Positions 7,602 to 14,157 of a stretch of DNA of 15,507 nucleotides are shown piece by piece. Below the pieces are notes generated by a model. The model was not told the origin of the DNA. It searched no databases and saw only the letters and a list, made by a program, of their open reading frames with translations. Source of the DNA: an uncultured Oscillospiraceae bacterium (GTDB lineage Bacteria; Bacillota; Clostridia; Oscillospirales; Oscillospiraceae); contig CAJUPW010000040.1 of NCBI GenBank assembly GCA_910588635.1, forward strand, positions 1-15,507, given 5' to 3'. Position 1 is the first letter of the stretch. Every line of letters begins with the position of its first letter. The position numbers were made by a program, and so were the translations under genes.

Positions 7602-8985
7602 CTCTGATCACCTCGTCTTTCGTTTCAATTTTTTCGATTTCTTTTTCTATCTGGGGCAGCCTGCTCTGGATCTCCCGGCAGAGGGCCAGCTTTTTCCGCT
7701 CCGCCCGGATCTGACGGTTGATCTCCGCAAGCTGCTCATAAATCTCAGCTTTTTCTGTCATAAGCCTGTCCCTTGGAATACCGCACTTTTCCAGTACGGC
7801 CACCGCCTCCAGGTAGCGGTCGTACTCCGCCTCCATGCCGGACAGCCCGTCCTCATAGAGCGTCTTGGCTGGAGCCAGAGCCTCCGCATTTGCCAGGGCA
7901 GCGTACAGCCAGCGGCGTTTCTTCTTCCGCACGTTGAGGATGGTACGCTGCTTGGTCAGGGTGGCCAGCGTTTCCTCTGTGTGGGTCTGGAATGCCGTCA
8001 TATCCGCCTGGGTGGAGATAGCGTTGTCCCGGAGGAATGCGAATTGCTCTCTGTATCGCTCGGACTTCATGACCTCCTGCCGGAGCTGGGGCGTCATGCG
8101 GGGTGGATACCGCCGCTGTCCGATTTTCCCCAGCACATAGAGGTAATGGACATAGAGCGCCATAAAACCAGTGTATTTGGGGTGCTTTTTGTATGGCTGG
8201 AAGGGCGGGCGGTAGATCACCGCTGGCCTGCGTCCGGCCTCGATGTCCTCCAGGTTCCCTTGGATAGCGGCCCGGATGCCGTCCTCGGTGAACAGCGGAT
8301 TCTTCCGGCCTGGGTACATGAACCGCTCCTGTCCCCGCAGGCGGAAGCCCAGCCGGTTTCCGTGGCTGATCTCCCAGCCCTTGTGTTCCATGAGCATGAA
8401 GAAGTGGCCCAGGTCGTTGGCGTCCTCGATAGCTGTCCGCAGGTCCGCCTCCAGCATGGAGCGGAAGGTGGGCTGGCCCTTGGATTGGCGCAGCCATTCG
8501 ATATAGCTGACCGCCTTGGCGGACTCGCCTTGCATGATGACAGACAGCCCATGCTCCCGGCACAGCCTGTCCGAGATACCCCGGATCTGGCTGTAGTAGC
8601 TCTGGGCGTTACTGTGGTACTTCTCGCCGGTGTCCGCATTCACAGAATTGAACAGGATGTGGGCGTGGATATGCTCCCTGTCCACATGGACGCCAATCAC
8701 GGTTTCATACCCCGGCAGATGCTCCTGTGCGAACTCTTTGGCGATCTCCAGCGCCAGCTCCGGGGTGATCTCTCCCGGCTTGAAGGACTGGATCATGTGG
8801 TAATACTGCACCCCGTCCGCTTTGCCCACAGCCCGTTTGGTGTCCAGCATCTGACGGCACTCCCGGCCAGGGTCGCAGTTCAGATGGGCAGTGAGGACGC
8901 GCTCCTCGGTCTTGTCCCCGTTGAGGACGTAGTTGATGCCGATGTCCAGGCGGCCCTTCCGGGCTAGGATTTTGGTAACTGCCAT
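7582..8985 (-). CDS. mobA: Relaxase, MobA/VirD2-type (HUH nuclease)
   Basis: DNA-nicking enzyme that starts conjugative transfer and stays covalently bound to the strand end. It is 467 aa. The HUH metal-binding motif is HIHAHILFNSVN, with His 105, 107 and 109. The likely catalytic tyrosine is Tyr19 in GINYVLN, and a YYHMIQSF segment at 61-68 is typical of motif II. The C-terminal half is charged and helical, rich in Lys/Arg/Glu, and probably coiled. ATG 8985 has GAGG with a 6-nt spacer. A hairpin lies just upstream and pcfB overlaps downstream. Its usual partner mobC is separated from it here by the Crp/MATE pair. The family call is firm; the catalytic tyrosine is assigned from position only. 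Confidence 0.94.
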   Translation of the reverse strand: MAVTKILARKGRLDIGINYVLNGDKTEERVLTAHLNCDPGRECRQMLDTKRAVGKADGVQYYHMIQSFKPGEITPELALEIAKEFAQEHLPGYETVIGVHVDREHIHAHILFNSVNADTGEKYHSNAQSYYSQIRGISDRLCREHGLSVIMQGESAKAVSYIEWLRQSKGQPTFRSMLEADLRTAIEDANDLGHFFMLMEHKGWEISHGNRLGFRLRGQERFMYPGRKNPLFTEDGIRAAIQGNLEDIEAGRRPAVIYRPPFQPYKKHPKYTGFMALYVHYLYVLGKIGQRRYPPRMTPQLRQEVMKSERYREQFAFLRDNAISTQADMTAFQTHTEETLATLTKQRTILNVRKKKRRWLYAALANAEALAPAKTLYEDGLSGMEAEYDRYLEAVAVLEKCGIPRDRLMTEKAEIYEQLAEINRQIRAERKKLALCREIQSRLPQIEKEIEKIETKDEVIRDDDRRR

Positions 8986-9004
8986 AGATTACCTCAAAAT
9001 ATAA

Positions 9005-9028
9005 GGGTGAACCCCTTCGAGTTCACCC
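9005..9028 (-). terminator. Terminator-like hairpin between the Crp-type regulator and relaxase
   Basis: Perfect 8-bp inverted repeat (9005-9012 and 9021-9028) with an 8-nt loop. In minus-strand reading TTATATTTT follows and then the GAGG of the relaxase. It could end the regulator's transcript, or be the native leader hairpin of the relaxase gene. Confidence 0.55.
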
Positions 9029-9052
9029 AAAATCAAAAATGCTGTGAATGTT

Positions 9053-9676
9053 TCAAATTACAAGTACATATGCACCTTTTCCAATCTTTTTTACAAGACC
9101 GTTCTGCTCGCACTGATTCATGATCCGCTGGAGCTGGCGGGGGCTGCAATGGAGATAAAATGCACCCTGTTCCAATCCCTTCAATACCCCATCATCACAT
9201 TTGTACTGCATATAGGACAGCACCCGTTCCGTCAGCGAGGACGGCGCGGCGTCCATAGCAGCGATGGCCTTGATTTTTGCCGACAGGCTCTCTCCTACCA
9301 CACGCAGAAATTCCGGGCTGGCCAGCAGAATATCCCGATGCCGGACGATAGAAAGAGAGAGGCAGGTCAGCGGTTCCGCCGCCTCCGTGTAGACACTGTC
9401 ATTCTGCGGGTAAAACACCTCCGTATCTCCAAGAATATAGTCCTTTTCCCCACTGGAAAGGGAATACCTCGCGCCGTCACTCCGAATAAAGTAAATATTC
9501 AAGGCCCCCTGTACAACGATTTGAAACAGCGGTTCGTTCAAAAAAGGTGACGTGACCAGTTCTCCCTTTTCATAGCGTGTCAGAAACCAGTCTACACCCA
9601 GGTGATTCAGGACGGGGCCATAGCGGCTGCTTTGTAAATAAGCCGCAGTCAGGTCCGCTTCAAAAAATTTTTTCAT
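9053..9676 (-). CDS. Crp/Fnr-family transcriptional regulator
   Basis: Cytoplasmic DNA-binding regulator, 207 aa from the ATG at 9676. The N-terminal half fits a cyclic-nucleotide-binding type beta barrel (GALNIYFIRSDGARYSLSSG, then GDTEVFYPQ). A dimer helix follows, then a C-terminal winged helix around LHCSPRQLQRIMNQCEQNG and a GKGAYVL wing. There is no N-terminal or internal Cys cluster of the Fnr iron-sulphur type, so the signal is unknown. The start is chosen because GGAGG lies 5 nt upstream; an upstream TTG at 9691 would overlap that site. It is divergent from the MATE gene with 84 nt between starts, the classic arrangement of a local regulator with its target exporter. Confidence 0.88.
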   Translation of the reverse strand: MKKFFEADLTAAYLQSSRYGPVLNHLGVDWFLTRYEKGELVTSPFLNEPLFQIVVQGALNIYFIRSDGARYSLSSGEKDYILGDTEVFYPQNDSVYTEAAEPLTCLSLSIVRHRDILLASPEFLRVVGESLSAKIKAIAAMDAAPSSLTERVLSYMQYKCDDGVLKGLEQGAFYLHCSPRQLQRIMNQCEQNGLVKKIGKGAYVLVI

Positions 9677-9691
9677 CTCATCCTCCAGCAA

Positions 9692-9701
9692 GACATATGT
9701 C
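9692..9701. promoter_or_regulatory. 10-bp palindrome, candidate operator for the Crp-family regulator
   Basis: GACATATGTC is perfectly palindromic and lies between the divergent genes. It would fall in the early transcribed region of the regulator. It would also be centred about 41.5 bp upstream of the MATE transcription start if TATCAT (9726-9731) is the MATE -10 box. The site is unlike the Crp/Fnr consensus, so binding is a guess. Confidence 0.35.
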
Positions 9702-9716
9702 CGGGTTTTTGATTTT

Positions 9717-9745
9717 ATTGTATCGTATCATTGTCTTGTTTTCAA
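9717..9745 (-). promoter_or_regulatory. Promoter of the Crp-family regulator
   Basis: On the minus strand a TTGAAA -35 box (9745-9740) and a TACAAT -10 box (9722-9717) are separated by exactly 17 bp, close to the sigma-70/SigA consensus. Transcription would start near 9710, about 34 nt before the ATG. Confidence 0.6.
9726..9731 (+). promoter_or_regulatory. Possible -10 box of the MATE gene
   Basis: TATCAT on the + strand, 30 nt before the MATE ATG. At the matching -35 distance there is only GGGTTT, so the promoter would be weak without an activator. Tentative. Confidence 0.3.
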
Positions 9746-9760
9746 TAGGAGGTATTCACC

Positions 9761-11134
9761 ATGACGTCAGTTTTTGAAGAAAAAAGCATTCCCAAGGCCA
9801 TTTTCCGAGTAGGTCTGCCAGCGATGTTAGGTCAGCTTACCACACTGATCTACAACCTGGCGGACACCTTTTTTGTCTCCATGACGGAAAACCCTGATAT
9901 GATCGCGGCGGTGACGCTGTGTACCCCCATCCTGCTCATTATCATGTCCATCGCCGCTGTTTTCGGCGCGGGCGGCAGCAGTGTGATCGCAAGGCTCATG
10001 GGCGAGGGAAAGAACAAAAACGCTGGATCCACATTGAATTTCTGCGGCTACGCTATGGGTGGAGCCGGGATCGTCACGTTGGCTTTTGGACTGCTTCTCC
10101 TGTCACAGATAGCCCGGATCGCCGGTGCGGATGCAGCAAACTTCGGCTATACTTGTGACTATTTGTGGTATATTTTCCTGGGTGCGCCGTTCATCATGCT
10201 GTCCAATGGGTTTGTCAACCTGTTCCGCTCTGCAGGGAAAATCAAAGAAAGCACGATCGGCCTTATGTTAGGCAATATCATCAACATCGTGCTGGACTAT
10301 ATCTTTATCATACCCTTCCGATGGGGGACGGCGGGCGCGGCTCTGGCCACCTCCATGGGCTTTGCCTGTTCTACGGTCTATTTTCTGGTATGTATGTTCC
10401 GGGAGGAGCGCAGGGGAAATGAACTGTTTAAGCTGTCCCCCAAGCAGTTCCGCGCAGATCGGACAATGGTGTGGGATGTGATCAGCATCGGCGTTCCCGG
10501 TGCGCTGATTACCGTCCTGATGAGCGTATCCAATATGGTGTTGAACAACTATATCGCAATCTATGGCTCTAACGCAGTGGCTGCCTATGGCATCGCCTAT
10601 AAGATCGACATGGTACCTATCATGCTGTCAGTGGGGCTGTCCCAGGGCGTCGCGCCGCTGATTGGCTTTTATTACGGCGCAGGGGAAAAGCGCCGTATGT
10701 CCAAGGCTATGCGCTACTCTATTCTGTACGGCGTTTTGCTTGGCACTTTCTTTGTTGTCCTGTTCCTATGCTGGGGAGAACAATTTGCCGCCGCATTTCT
10801 GCATGAGGAGAGCCTCGTTCAGCAAGCCGGATATTTCCTCAAAATACTGTGCCTGTCCGCTCCTATGCTGGGCGTTATCAATATGGTGACCAGCTACTTC
10901 CAGGCATTGGGGAAGGCTGCCCAATCCCTGCTGATTACCATTCTCCGCAATGCTGTCCTGTTCATCCCAGCGGTCATTCTCTTAAACCACTGGCGGCAGT
11001 TGGACGGCGTGATCATGGCCCAGCCCGTGGTCGAAACTGTGTTGACGGTGATTTGTCTTGCCCTGTATGCGGCACAAAATGTCAGCAGAAAAGAGAGATC
11101 ATCTCCAAAGCAGGGCAACCCGGCTCACGCATAA
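9761..11134 (+). CDS. MATE-family multidrug/organic cation exporter
   Basis: Inner-membrane antiporter of 457 aa, the usual MATE length, with about 12 predicted membrane helices in two related halves. Typical features are the N-terminal FRVGLPAMLGQLTTLIYNLA and DTFFVS segments, the GAGGSSVIARLMGEGK loop, NGFVNLFRSAGK, and the second-half start IGVPGALITVLMSVSNMVL with SVGLSQGVAPLIGFYYGAG. The likely substrate class is drugs or metabolites, exported with Na+ or H+; it cannot be told from sequence. The start is supported by AGGAGG with an 8-nt spacer. The gene converges on mobC with 16 nt between stops. Codon use is visibly less GC-rich than in the transfer genes, suggesting separate acquisition together with the divergent regulator. 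Confidence 0.95.
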   Translation: MTSVFEEKSIPKAIFRVGLPAMLGQLTTLIYNLADTFFVSMTENPDMIAAVTLCTPILLIIMSIAAVFGAGGSSVIARLMGEGKNKNAGSTLNFCGYAMGGAGIVTLAFGLLLLSQIARIAGADAANFGYTCDYLWYIFLGAPFIMLSNGFVNLFRSAGKIKESTIGLMLGNIINIVLDYIFIIPFRWGTAGAALATSMGFACSTVYFLVCMFREERRGNELFKLSPKQFRADRTMVWDVISIGVPGALITVLMSVSNMVLNNYIAIYGSNAVAAYGIAYKIDMVPIMLSVGLSQGVAPLIGFYYGAGEKRRMSKAMRYSILYGVLLGTFFVVLFLCWGEQFAAAFLHEESLVQQAGYFLKILCLSAPMLGVINMVTSYFQALGKAAQSLLITILRNAVLFIPAVILLNHWRQLDGVIMAQPVVETVLTVICLALYAAQNVSRKERSSPKQGNPAHA

Positions 11135-11150
11135 AAGTACCTGCCGCTAT

Positions 11151-11474
11151 CTATTTTTTCGCAATCTGGTACATCAGTTCATACACCTGATCCAGCAGGA
11201 ACAGCCCCCGCTTGGCGTCCTCGGCTCTGGCGATCCCGGCGTTGACGCTGCGGGCGATCTGGTTGATGTTATTGCCGATGTGGTGGATCTCCGTCCGCAG
11301 CTCCTTGATCTCCTGGGCGGGGCGGGCGCGGATGGGCTCTCCCTCGATGATGCGGACGAGGTAGGCCCGTTTGGTGAGGCCGCACCGCTTGGCCTGGGCC
11401 GTCAGCAATTGGTACTGCGCAGGGGTCAGCTCTATGTGCAGGTGATGCCTGCCCTGTTTATCTGTCTTGCTCAT
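11151..11474 (-). CDS. mobC: MobC-type relaxosome accessory protein
   Basis: Small DNA-binding protein, 107 aa, that helps the relaxase act at oriT. The N-terminal part (HHLHIELTPAQYQLLTAQAK, then GLTKRAYLVRII) fits a ribbon-helix-helix fold. The C-terminal EIHHIGNNINQIARSVNAG is the MobC signature. The ATG at 11474 has AGGAGG 4 nt upstream; a longer frame to 11564 runs inside the preceding gene and lacks support. It overlaps the PAPS-reductase-like gene by 17 nt, so the two form one unit. It would normally sit just upstream of the relaxase, which here is 2.1 kb away. Confidence 0.88.
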   Translation of the reverse strand: MSKTDKQGRHHLHIELTPAQYQLLTAQAKRCGLTKRAYLVRIIEGEPIRARPAQEIKELRTEIHHIGNNINQIARSVNAGIARAEDAKRGLFLLDQVYELMYQIAKK

Positions 11475-12246
11475 GCCTCCTCCTTTTCCCTTGGGGAGCG
11501 CCGCCCGACTGCTCATCCCGTATCTCCTGTTCAAACACCTTTTCCAAATCAAACACGCTGCCATAGGGAACGCCCTTCCGGCTGTACGGCTTCATGGGCA
11601 TGGGGATCTGGGCCTGCAGCTCCTTCAGCCGCTCCCAATACTGTGGGAGAAACTGATAAATTGCTTTCAGCTCTTTTCGGTTCTTGTTTTTGCAGCACCA
11701 GCAGGACACCCGGTCGAGGATGTCATACAGCCGAACGCCGTTTTCCTCCCAGAAGAATCCCCGCTGATAGCAGTATGCCAGACAGTCCGCCTCCGTCATC
11801 CCGGCTTCCGCCAGAGGCGAACACTTGGGCCGCTCCAGCTTTTCAAGCCGCTCTGTTTCGTCAGCCGCGATGCCCACATAGTGCCTGTCCGCATCCAGCG
11901 CGATCCCGTCCAAGGCCCTGGTTTTCAGCTTGGTTCCCCAGCGGCAGGGGCCACCGCACCAGCCATAGCCCCGGTGGAAACCGTTCTTTTTGGAGTTGAC
12001 CGGCCTCTCCAGCATATCGTACAAAAACGGGACACCCGGTTTCACCTCAGTGAACCGGATGCCCCGCTGCTCCAGGATCGGCTTGATGCGATCCCGAATA
12101 TCGTAGATGGCTTGGAATTCCATTTCCGAGTTGTAAAAAATGACTTCATCCAATGGCATTCTTTTTTCCAGTAACAGCAACAGCATGGCTAACGAGTCCT
12201 TCCCGAAGCTCACGCTGGCGTAAAATGCCACTCTGCGTTTCACGCT
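11458..12246 (-). CDS. PAPS reductase/DndC-like PP-loop protein
   Basis: Member of the phosphoadenosine phosphosulfate reductase (adenine nucleotide alpha hydrolase) superfamily. The PP-loop SVSFGKDSLAML lies near the N terminus, followed by YNSEMEFQAIYDIRD, a WCGGPCRWGTK segment and a CWCC cluster near residue 190 that could hold metal or an iron-sulphur centre. The protein is 262 aa from the GTG at 12246. Start choice is hard: GTG 12246 nearly touches GGAG, TTG 12270 is 24 bases upstream, and GTG 12231 is 13 nt from GGAG. Related proteins are common in Clostridia ICEs but their substrate is not known to me. DNA or RNA modification, as in DndC phosphorothioation, is possible. The other Dnd proteins are not in view. 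It overlaps mobC. Confidence 0.85.
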   Translation of the reverse strand, partial: SVKRRVAFYASVSFGKDSLAMLLLLLEKRMPLDEVIFYNSEMEFQAIYDIRDRIKPILEQRGIRFTEVKPGVPFLYDMLERPVNSKKNGFHRGYGWCGGPCRWGTKLKTRALDGIALDADRHYVGIAADETERLEKLERPKCSPLAEAGMTEADCLAYCYQRGFFWEENGVRLYDILDRVSCWCCKNKNRKELKAIYQFLPQYWERLKELQAQIPMPMKPYSRKGVPYGSVFDLEKVFEQEIRDEQSGGAPQGKRRRHEQDR

Positions 12247-12315
12247 CCTTTCCCGGCCCGTGGGCCGCAAATCTTTCGCCCGCAGGCGGCATAGGGGTCA
12301 GGGGGATTTCCCCCT

Positions 12316-12351
12316 GCAAGCGCGCAAAATGTACATTTGCGCTATGCTTGC
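12316..12351. repeat. Nested hairpin with AAATGTACATTT core
   Basis: Inner arms GCGCAAA (12322-12328) and TTTGCGC (12336-12342) surround a 7-nt loop. Outer arms GCAAGC (12316-12321) and GCTTGC (12346-12351) enclose them. The centre AAATGTACATTT is a perfect palindrome. A compact inverted repeat followed by a short conserved stretch is how several relaxase oriT sites are built. Confidence 0.5.
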
Positions 12352-12378
12352 GCGAGAACCGCCAGAGGCGGTTCTCGC
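12352..12378. repeat. Perfect 12-bp hairpin
   Basis: GCGAGAACCGCC (12352-12363) and its exact complement (12367-12378) are separated by AGA. It directly follows the nested hairpin. No T run follows. Confidence 0.5.
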
Positions 12379-12382
12379 CTCG

Positions 12383-12408
12383 GCCCCGCCGCTGGCGGGG
12401 CTTTTTCT
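12383..12408 (+). terminator. Intrinsic terminator for + strand transcription
   Basis: GCCCCGCC (12383-12390), a 3-nt loop and GGCGGGGC (12394-12401) are followed at once by TTTTTCTT. It is a textbook terminator on the + strand, yet no + strand gene lies upstream within 1.2 kb, so it would block antisense transcription or serve as structured DNA. Confidence 0.6.
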
Positions 12409-12434
12409 TCTAAGCGGTAGAGTGATTGGAATTA

Positions 12435-12451
12435 CGCGGGCGGAGCCCGCG
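12435..12451. repeat. Perfect 7-bp GC hairpin
   Basis: CGCGGGC and GCCCGCG flank GGA. It is part of the hairpin chain; no T run follows on either strand. Confidence 0.4.
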
Positions 12452-12472
12452 GCTCCTCAGAGAAAACCGCCG

Positions 12473-12589
12473 TCACCGCTGTTCCTGCCGCCCACGGGGC
12501 TGGCGGAGCTTCAGGTCGTAGTGGTCCACCGGCACATCCCGGAGATCCAGCGCCGATTTGTCCGCCTCCTTTCTGATGGAAGGTGTCAA
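12473..12589 (-). CDS. Possible 38-aa peptide ORF
   Basis: In minus-strand reading a TTG at 12589 opens a frame ending at TGA 12475-12473 with protein-like content (ALDLRDVPVDHYDLKLRQP in its middle). Only a weak AGGG lies upstream of the TTG. A strong AAAGGAGG lies inside the frame with no normal start after it, so the true start, or even whether it is a gene, is unclear. It may be a remnant of a small ICE gene whose start codon has been lost. Confidence 0.3.
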   Translation of the reverse strand: MTPSIRKEADKSALDLRDVPVDHYDLKLRQPRGRQEQR

Positions 12590-12633
12590 CGTAGACACCC
12601 TTGTTTGGTGTCAGTCCAGAGGGCAGGGTGTCA
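12582..12633. repeat. Three GGTGTCA direct repeats
   Basis: GGTGTCA occurs at 12582-12588, 12607-12613 and 12627-12633 (spacings 25 and 20), with an inverted GACACC at 12594-12599 forming a dyad with the first. They may be binding sites for a relaxosome protein or regulator. Confidence 0.35.
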
Positions 12634-12653
12634 ATACATAGCACCCTGCCCTC
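12619..12653 (-). terminator. Perfect 12-bp hairpin just after the 491-aa gene
   Basis: Arms 12619-12630 and 12642-12653 with an 11-nt loop, starting 4 nt after the stop of the upstream gene in minus-strand reading. There is no U tract, so it may protect the mRNA 3' end or stop transcription by another route. Confidence 0.45.
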
Positions 12654-12657
12654 GCCT

Positions 12658-14133
12658 TTACCGCTCCCGCGAGATTTTCTTCTGCCGCTTCGGCTGCTTT
12701 CCCGAAATCGGCCCCAGGCATTGGGTGGCGATCCTGCCCGGTGTACCAGCGGCGAAGTAGGGGTTGTCCCACTCTGCAAAGGGAACGATGGACAGCATCT
12801 GCCGTCCACCGTCCGCCTGCTCCCACACCCGCACTCGGTCAAAGCCTATCTCACGGGAGACACGGGCCAGAATGTCTACGACCACAGGATTATCCCGGAG
12901 CCGTTCCATCTGAACAAAGTCGGTAACGAGGTAGTTCTCGCCCTGGCGCACATGGAGGATGTCGGCGGCGCTCATGCCGTCCCCGCTCTCCAGCCCCAGG
13001 GTCAGGCGGGCAGGCGGCTGACCGTCCGGGCCGGGTTCTACGGCCTCGCTGTTGTAGGGTTCGCCCCGCAGCTCCGCAAACCGGGTGCAGGCTTCTTCCA
13101 AAGAGGAATAATGCTCCAAGGGGCTGCGGTTTTCAGCGTTGTCCGCCCAGGTTTTCAAATCCGCGATGATATAAAATCGCCAGCCGGTGTCAACCGCCTG
13201 CGGCGGTTCCTGCACAGGTTCCGCCTGCGAGGGTGGCTCCAGAGGACGCAGACAGTCCAGGTGCTTGGCGGCGTAGATGGCGTTGTCGGTGAGCTGCCTC
13301 TGCCACGCCCCCACGCTGGGAGCCCACTTGAAGCCACTGTGCCGCATGGCGGAGCAGGTGTCCCGATCCGGTTTCTCAGCGAAGAACACCTGGAGCCGGT
13401 TGGCGGCCCGATCCATCTTCACCTCGCCGCCGTCAAAGACCCAGCCCTCGTACTCCGCCTCCGCTTTCCTGGACAGCTCCTCGATGCGGGCCTTGGTCTG
13501 CCGGATGGCGGCGTTGTTGTTGGTCAGGACATAGCTCTCATAGGGCTTGGGGGCGGCCCGGTAGCTGCGGGCCATGGCCGCTTTCAGTTTCTCGATCTCA
13601 TCGTCAGACAACTGCGGACAGCCGTCCAGCGTCTTGTTCTTCCGGTAGTAAGCGTTGACCGCTTTCATCTTCTCCTGATCCTGCTCCAGCCCCGCCAGCT
13701 TCAGCTTCAGTTTCCGCACAGCCTCCGGGTCATCGGCGCTGATGCCGCCCTTTCCAGTGCCGCGGATCTTGTCCAGCAGGCCCTGGATCTGCCGCCACTC
13801 CGCCAGATTGGCGGCAGCCGCCTGGTTCTGTTTTTCCTTTTTGCGGACAGGAAAATTGCCGCCGCCCGCGATAAGGATGGAGGGGACGCGGGCGGCGATG
13901 GCGTTGCCCTGGTTGATGTTCTCCGCCAGCCTGCGGGCATAGGCGTCCAGCAGTTGGTCGATCCGCTCATGGTGGATGGGGTCCACCTTCCGTTTCTGCC
14001 GTTCCGCGAGGGCGGCGGCCTCATCCACACTGCGGCGGTACTCCGCCGTGGCGCTCCCCGGCACATAGTTGGAGTAGCTGCTCATTTCCTTGGCTCTGCG
14101 GGCCAGTTCCTCGTCAATGGGATAATATTGCAT
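12658..14133 (-). CDS. Conserved ICE accessory protein, 491 aa, function unknown
   Basis: Not assigned a function. The N-terminal part begins MQYYPIDEELARRAKEMSSY with VPGSATAEYR. It is rich in charged helices, including a likely coiled coil around residues 130-200. The middle (about 233-290) carries a compact domain with a GFKWAPSVGAWQRQLTDNAI motif, a signature I associate with ICE and phage accessory proteins. The C-terminal part (about 314-470), starting GWRFYIIADLKTW, may be a YodL-like domain; this is weak. There are no membrane segments or signal peptide. The ATG at 14133 is chosen because GGAG lies 8 nt upstream; the 16-residue longer frame would run through the leader hairpin. It lies downstream of the VapD-like gene. 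Confidence 0.8.
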   Translation of the reverse strand: MQYYPIDEELARRAKEMSSYSNYVPGSATAEYRRSVDEAAALAERQKRKVDPIHHERIDQLLDAYARRLAENINQGNAIAARVPSILIAGGGNFPVRKKEKQNQAAAANLAEWRQIQGLLDKIRGTGKGGISADDPEAVRKLKLKLAGLEQDQEKMKAVNAYYRKNKTLDGCPQLSDDEIEKLKAAMARSYRAAPKPYESYVLTNNNAAIRQTKARIEELSRKAEAEYEGWVFDGGEVKMDRAANRLQVFFAEKPDRDTCSAMRHSGFKWAPSVGAWQRQLTDNAIYAAKHLDCLRPLEPPSQAEPVQEPPQAVDTGWRFYIIADLKTWADNAENRSPLEHYSSLEEACTRFAELRGEPYNSEAVEPGPDGQPPARLTLGLESGDGMSAADILHVRQGENYLVTDFVQMERLRDNPVVVDILARVSREIGFDRVRVWEQADGGRQMLSIVPFAEWDNPYFAAGTPGRIATQCLGPISGKQPKRQKKISRER

Positions 14134-14157
14134 AGTCTTGTCTCCAGATATAAAAAT

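Larger units (their letters stand above)
12247..12657. other. Hairpin-rich gene-poor region, candidate origin of transfer
   Basis: Between the PAPS-reductase-like gene and the 491-aa gene there is no convincing long CDS. Instead there is a chain of inverted repeats: 12254-12267, 12299-12316, nested 12316-12351, 12352-12378, 12383-12401, 12435-12451 and 12619-12653, plus three GGTGTCA motifs. Its place next to the mobC unit and its density of hairpins are what is expected of an oriT or relaxosome-binding region. I do not recognise a nick-site consensus with confidence. Confidence 0.45.

Noticed and set aside
7243..8967. A 574-codon open frame on + opposite the relaxase and pcfB
   Set aside because: Antisense shadow: it runs across two overlapping genes with known motifs and shows no domain.
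9044..9550. 168-codon frame on + opposite the Crp-type regulator
   Set aside because: No ribosome binding site or domain; the minus-strand protein is a clear Crp-family member.
12247..12657. CRISPR-like or IS-end arrangement in the hairpin region
   Set aside because: The inverted repeats differ from one another, there are no regular spacers, and no transposase is nearby.
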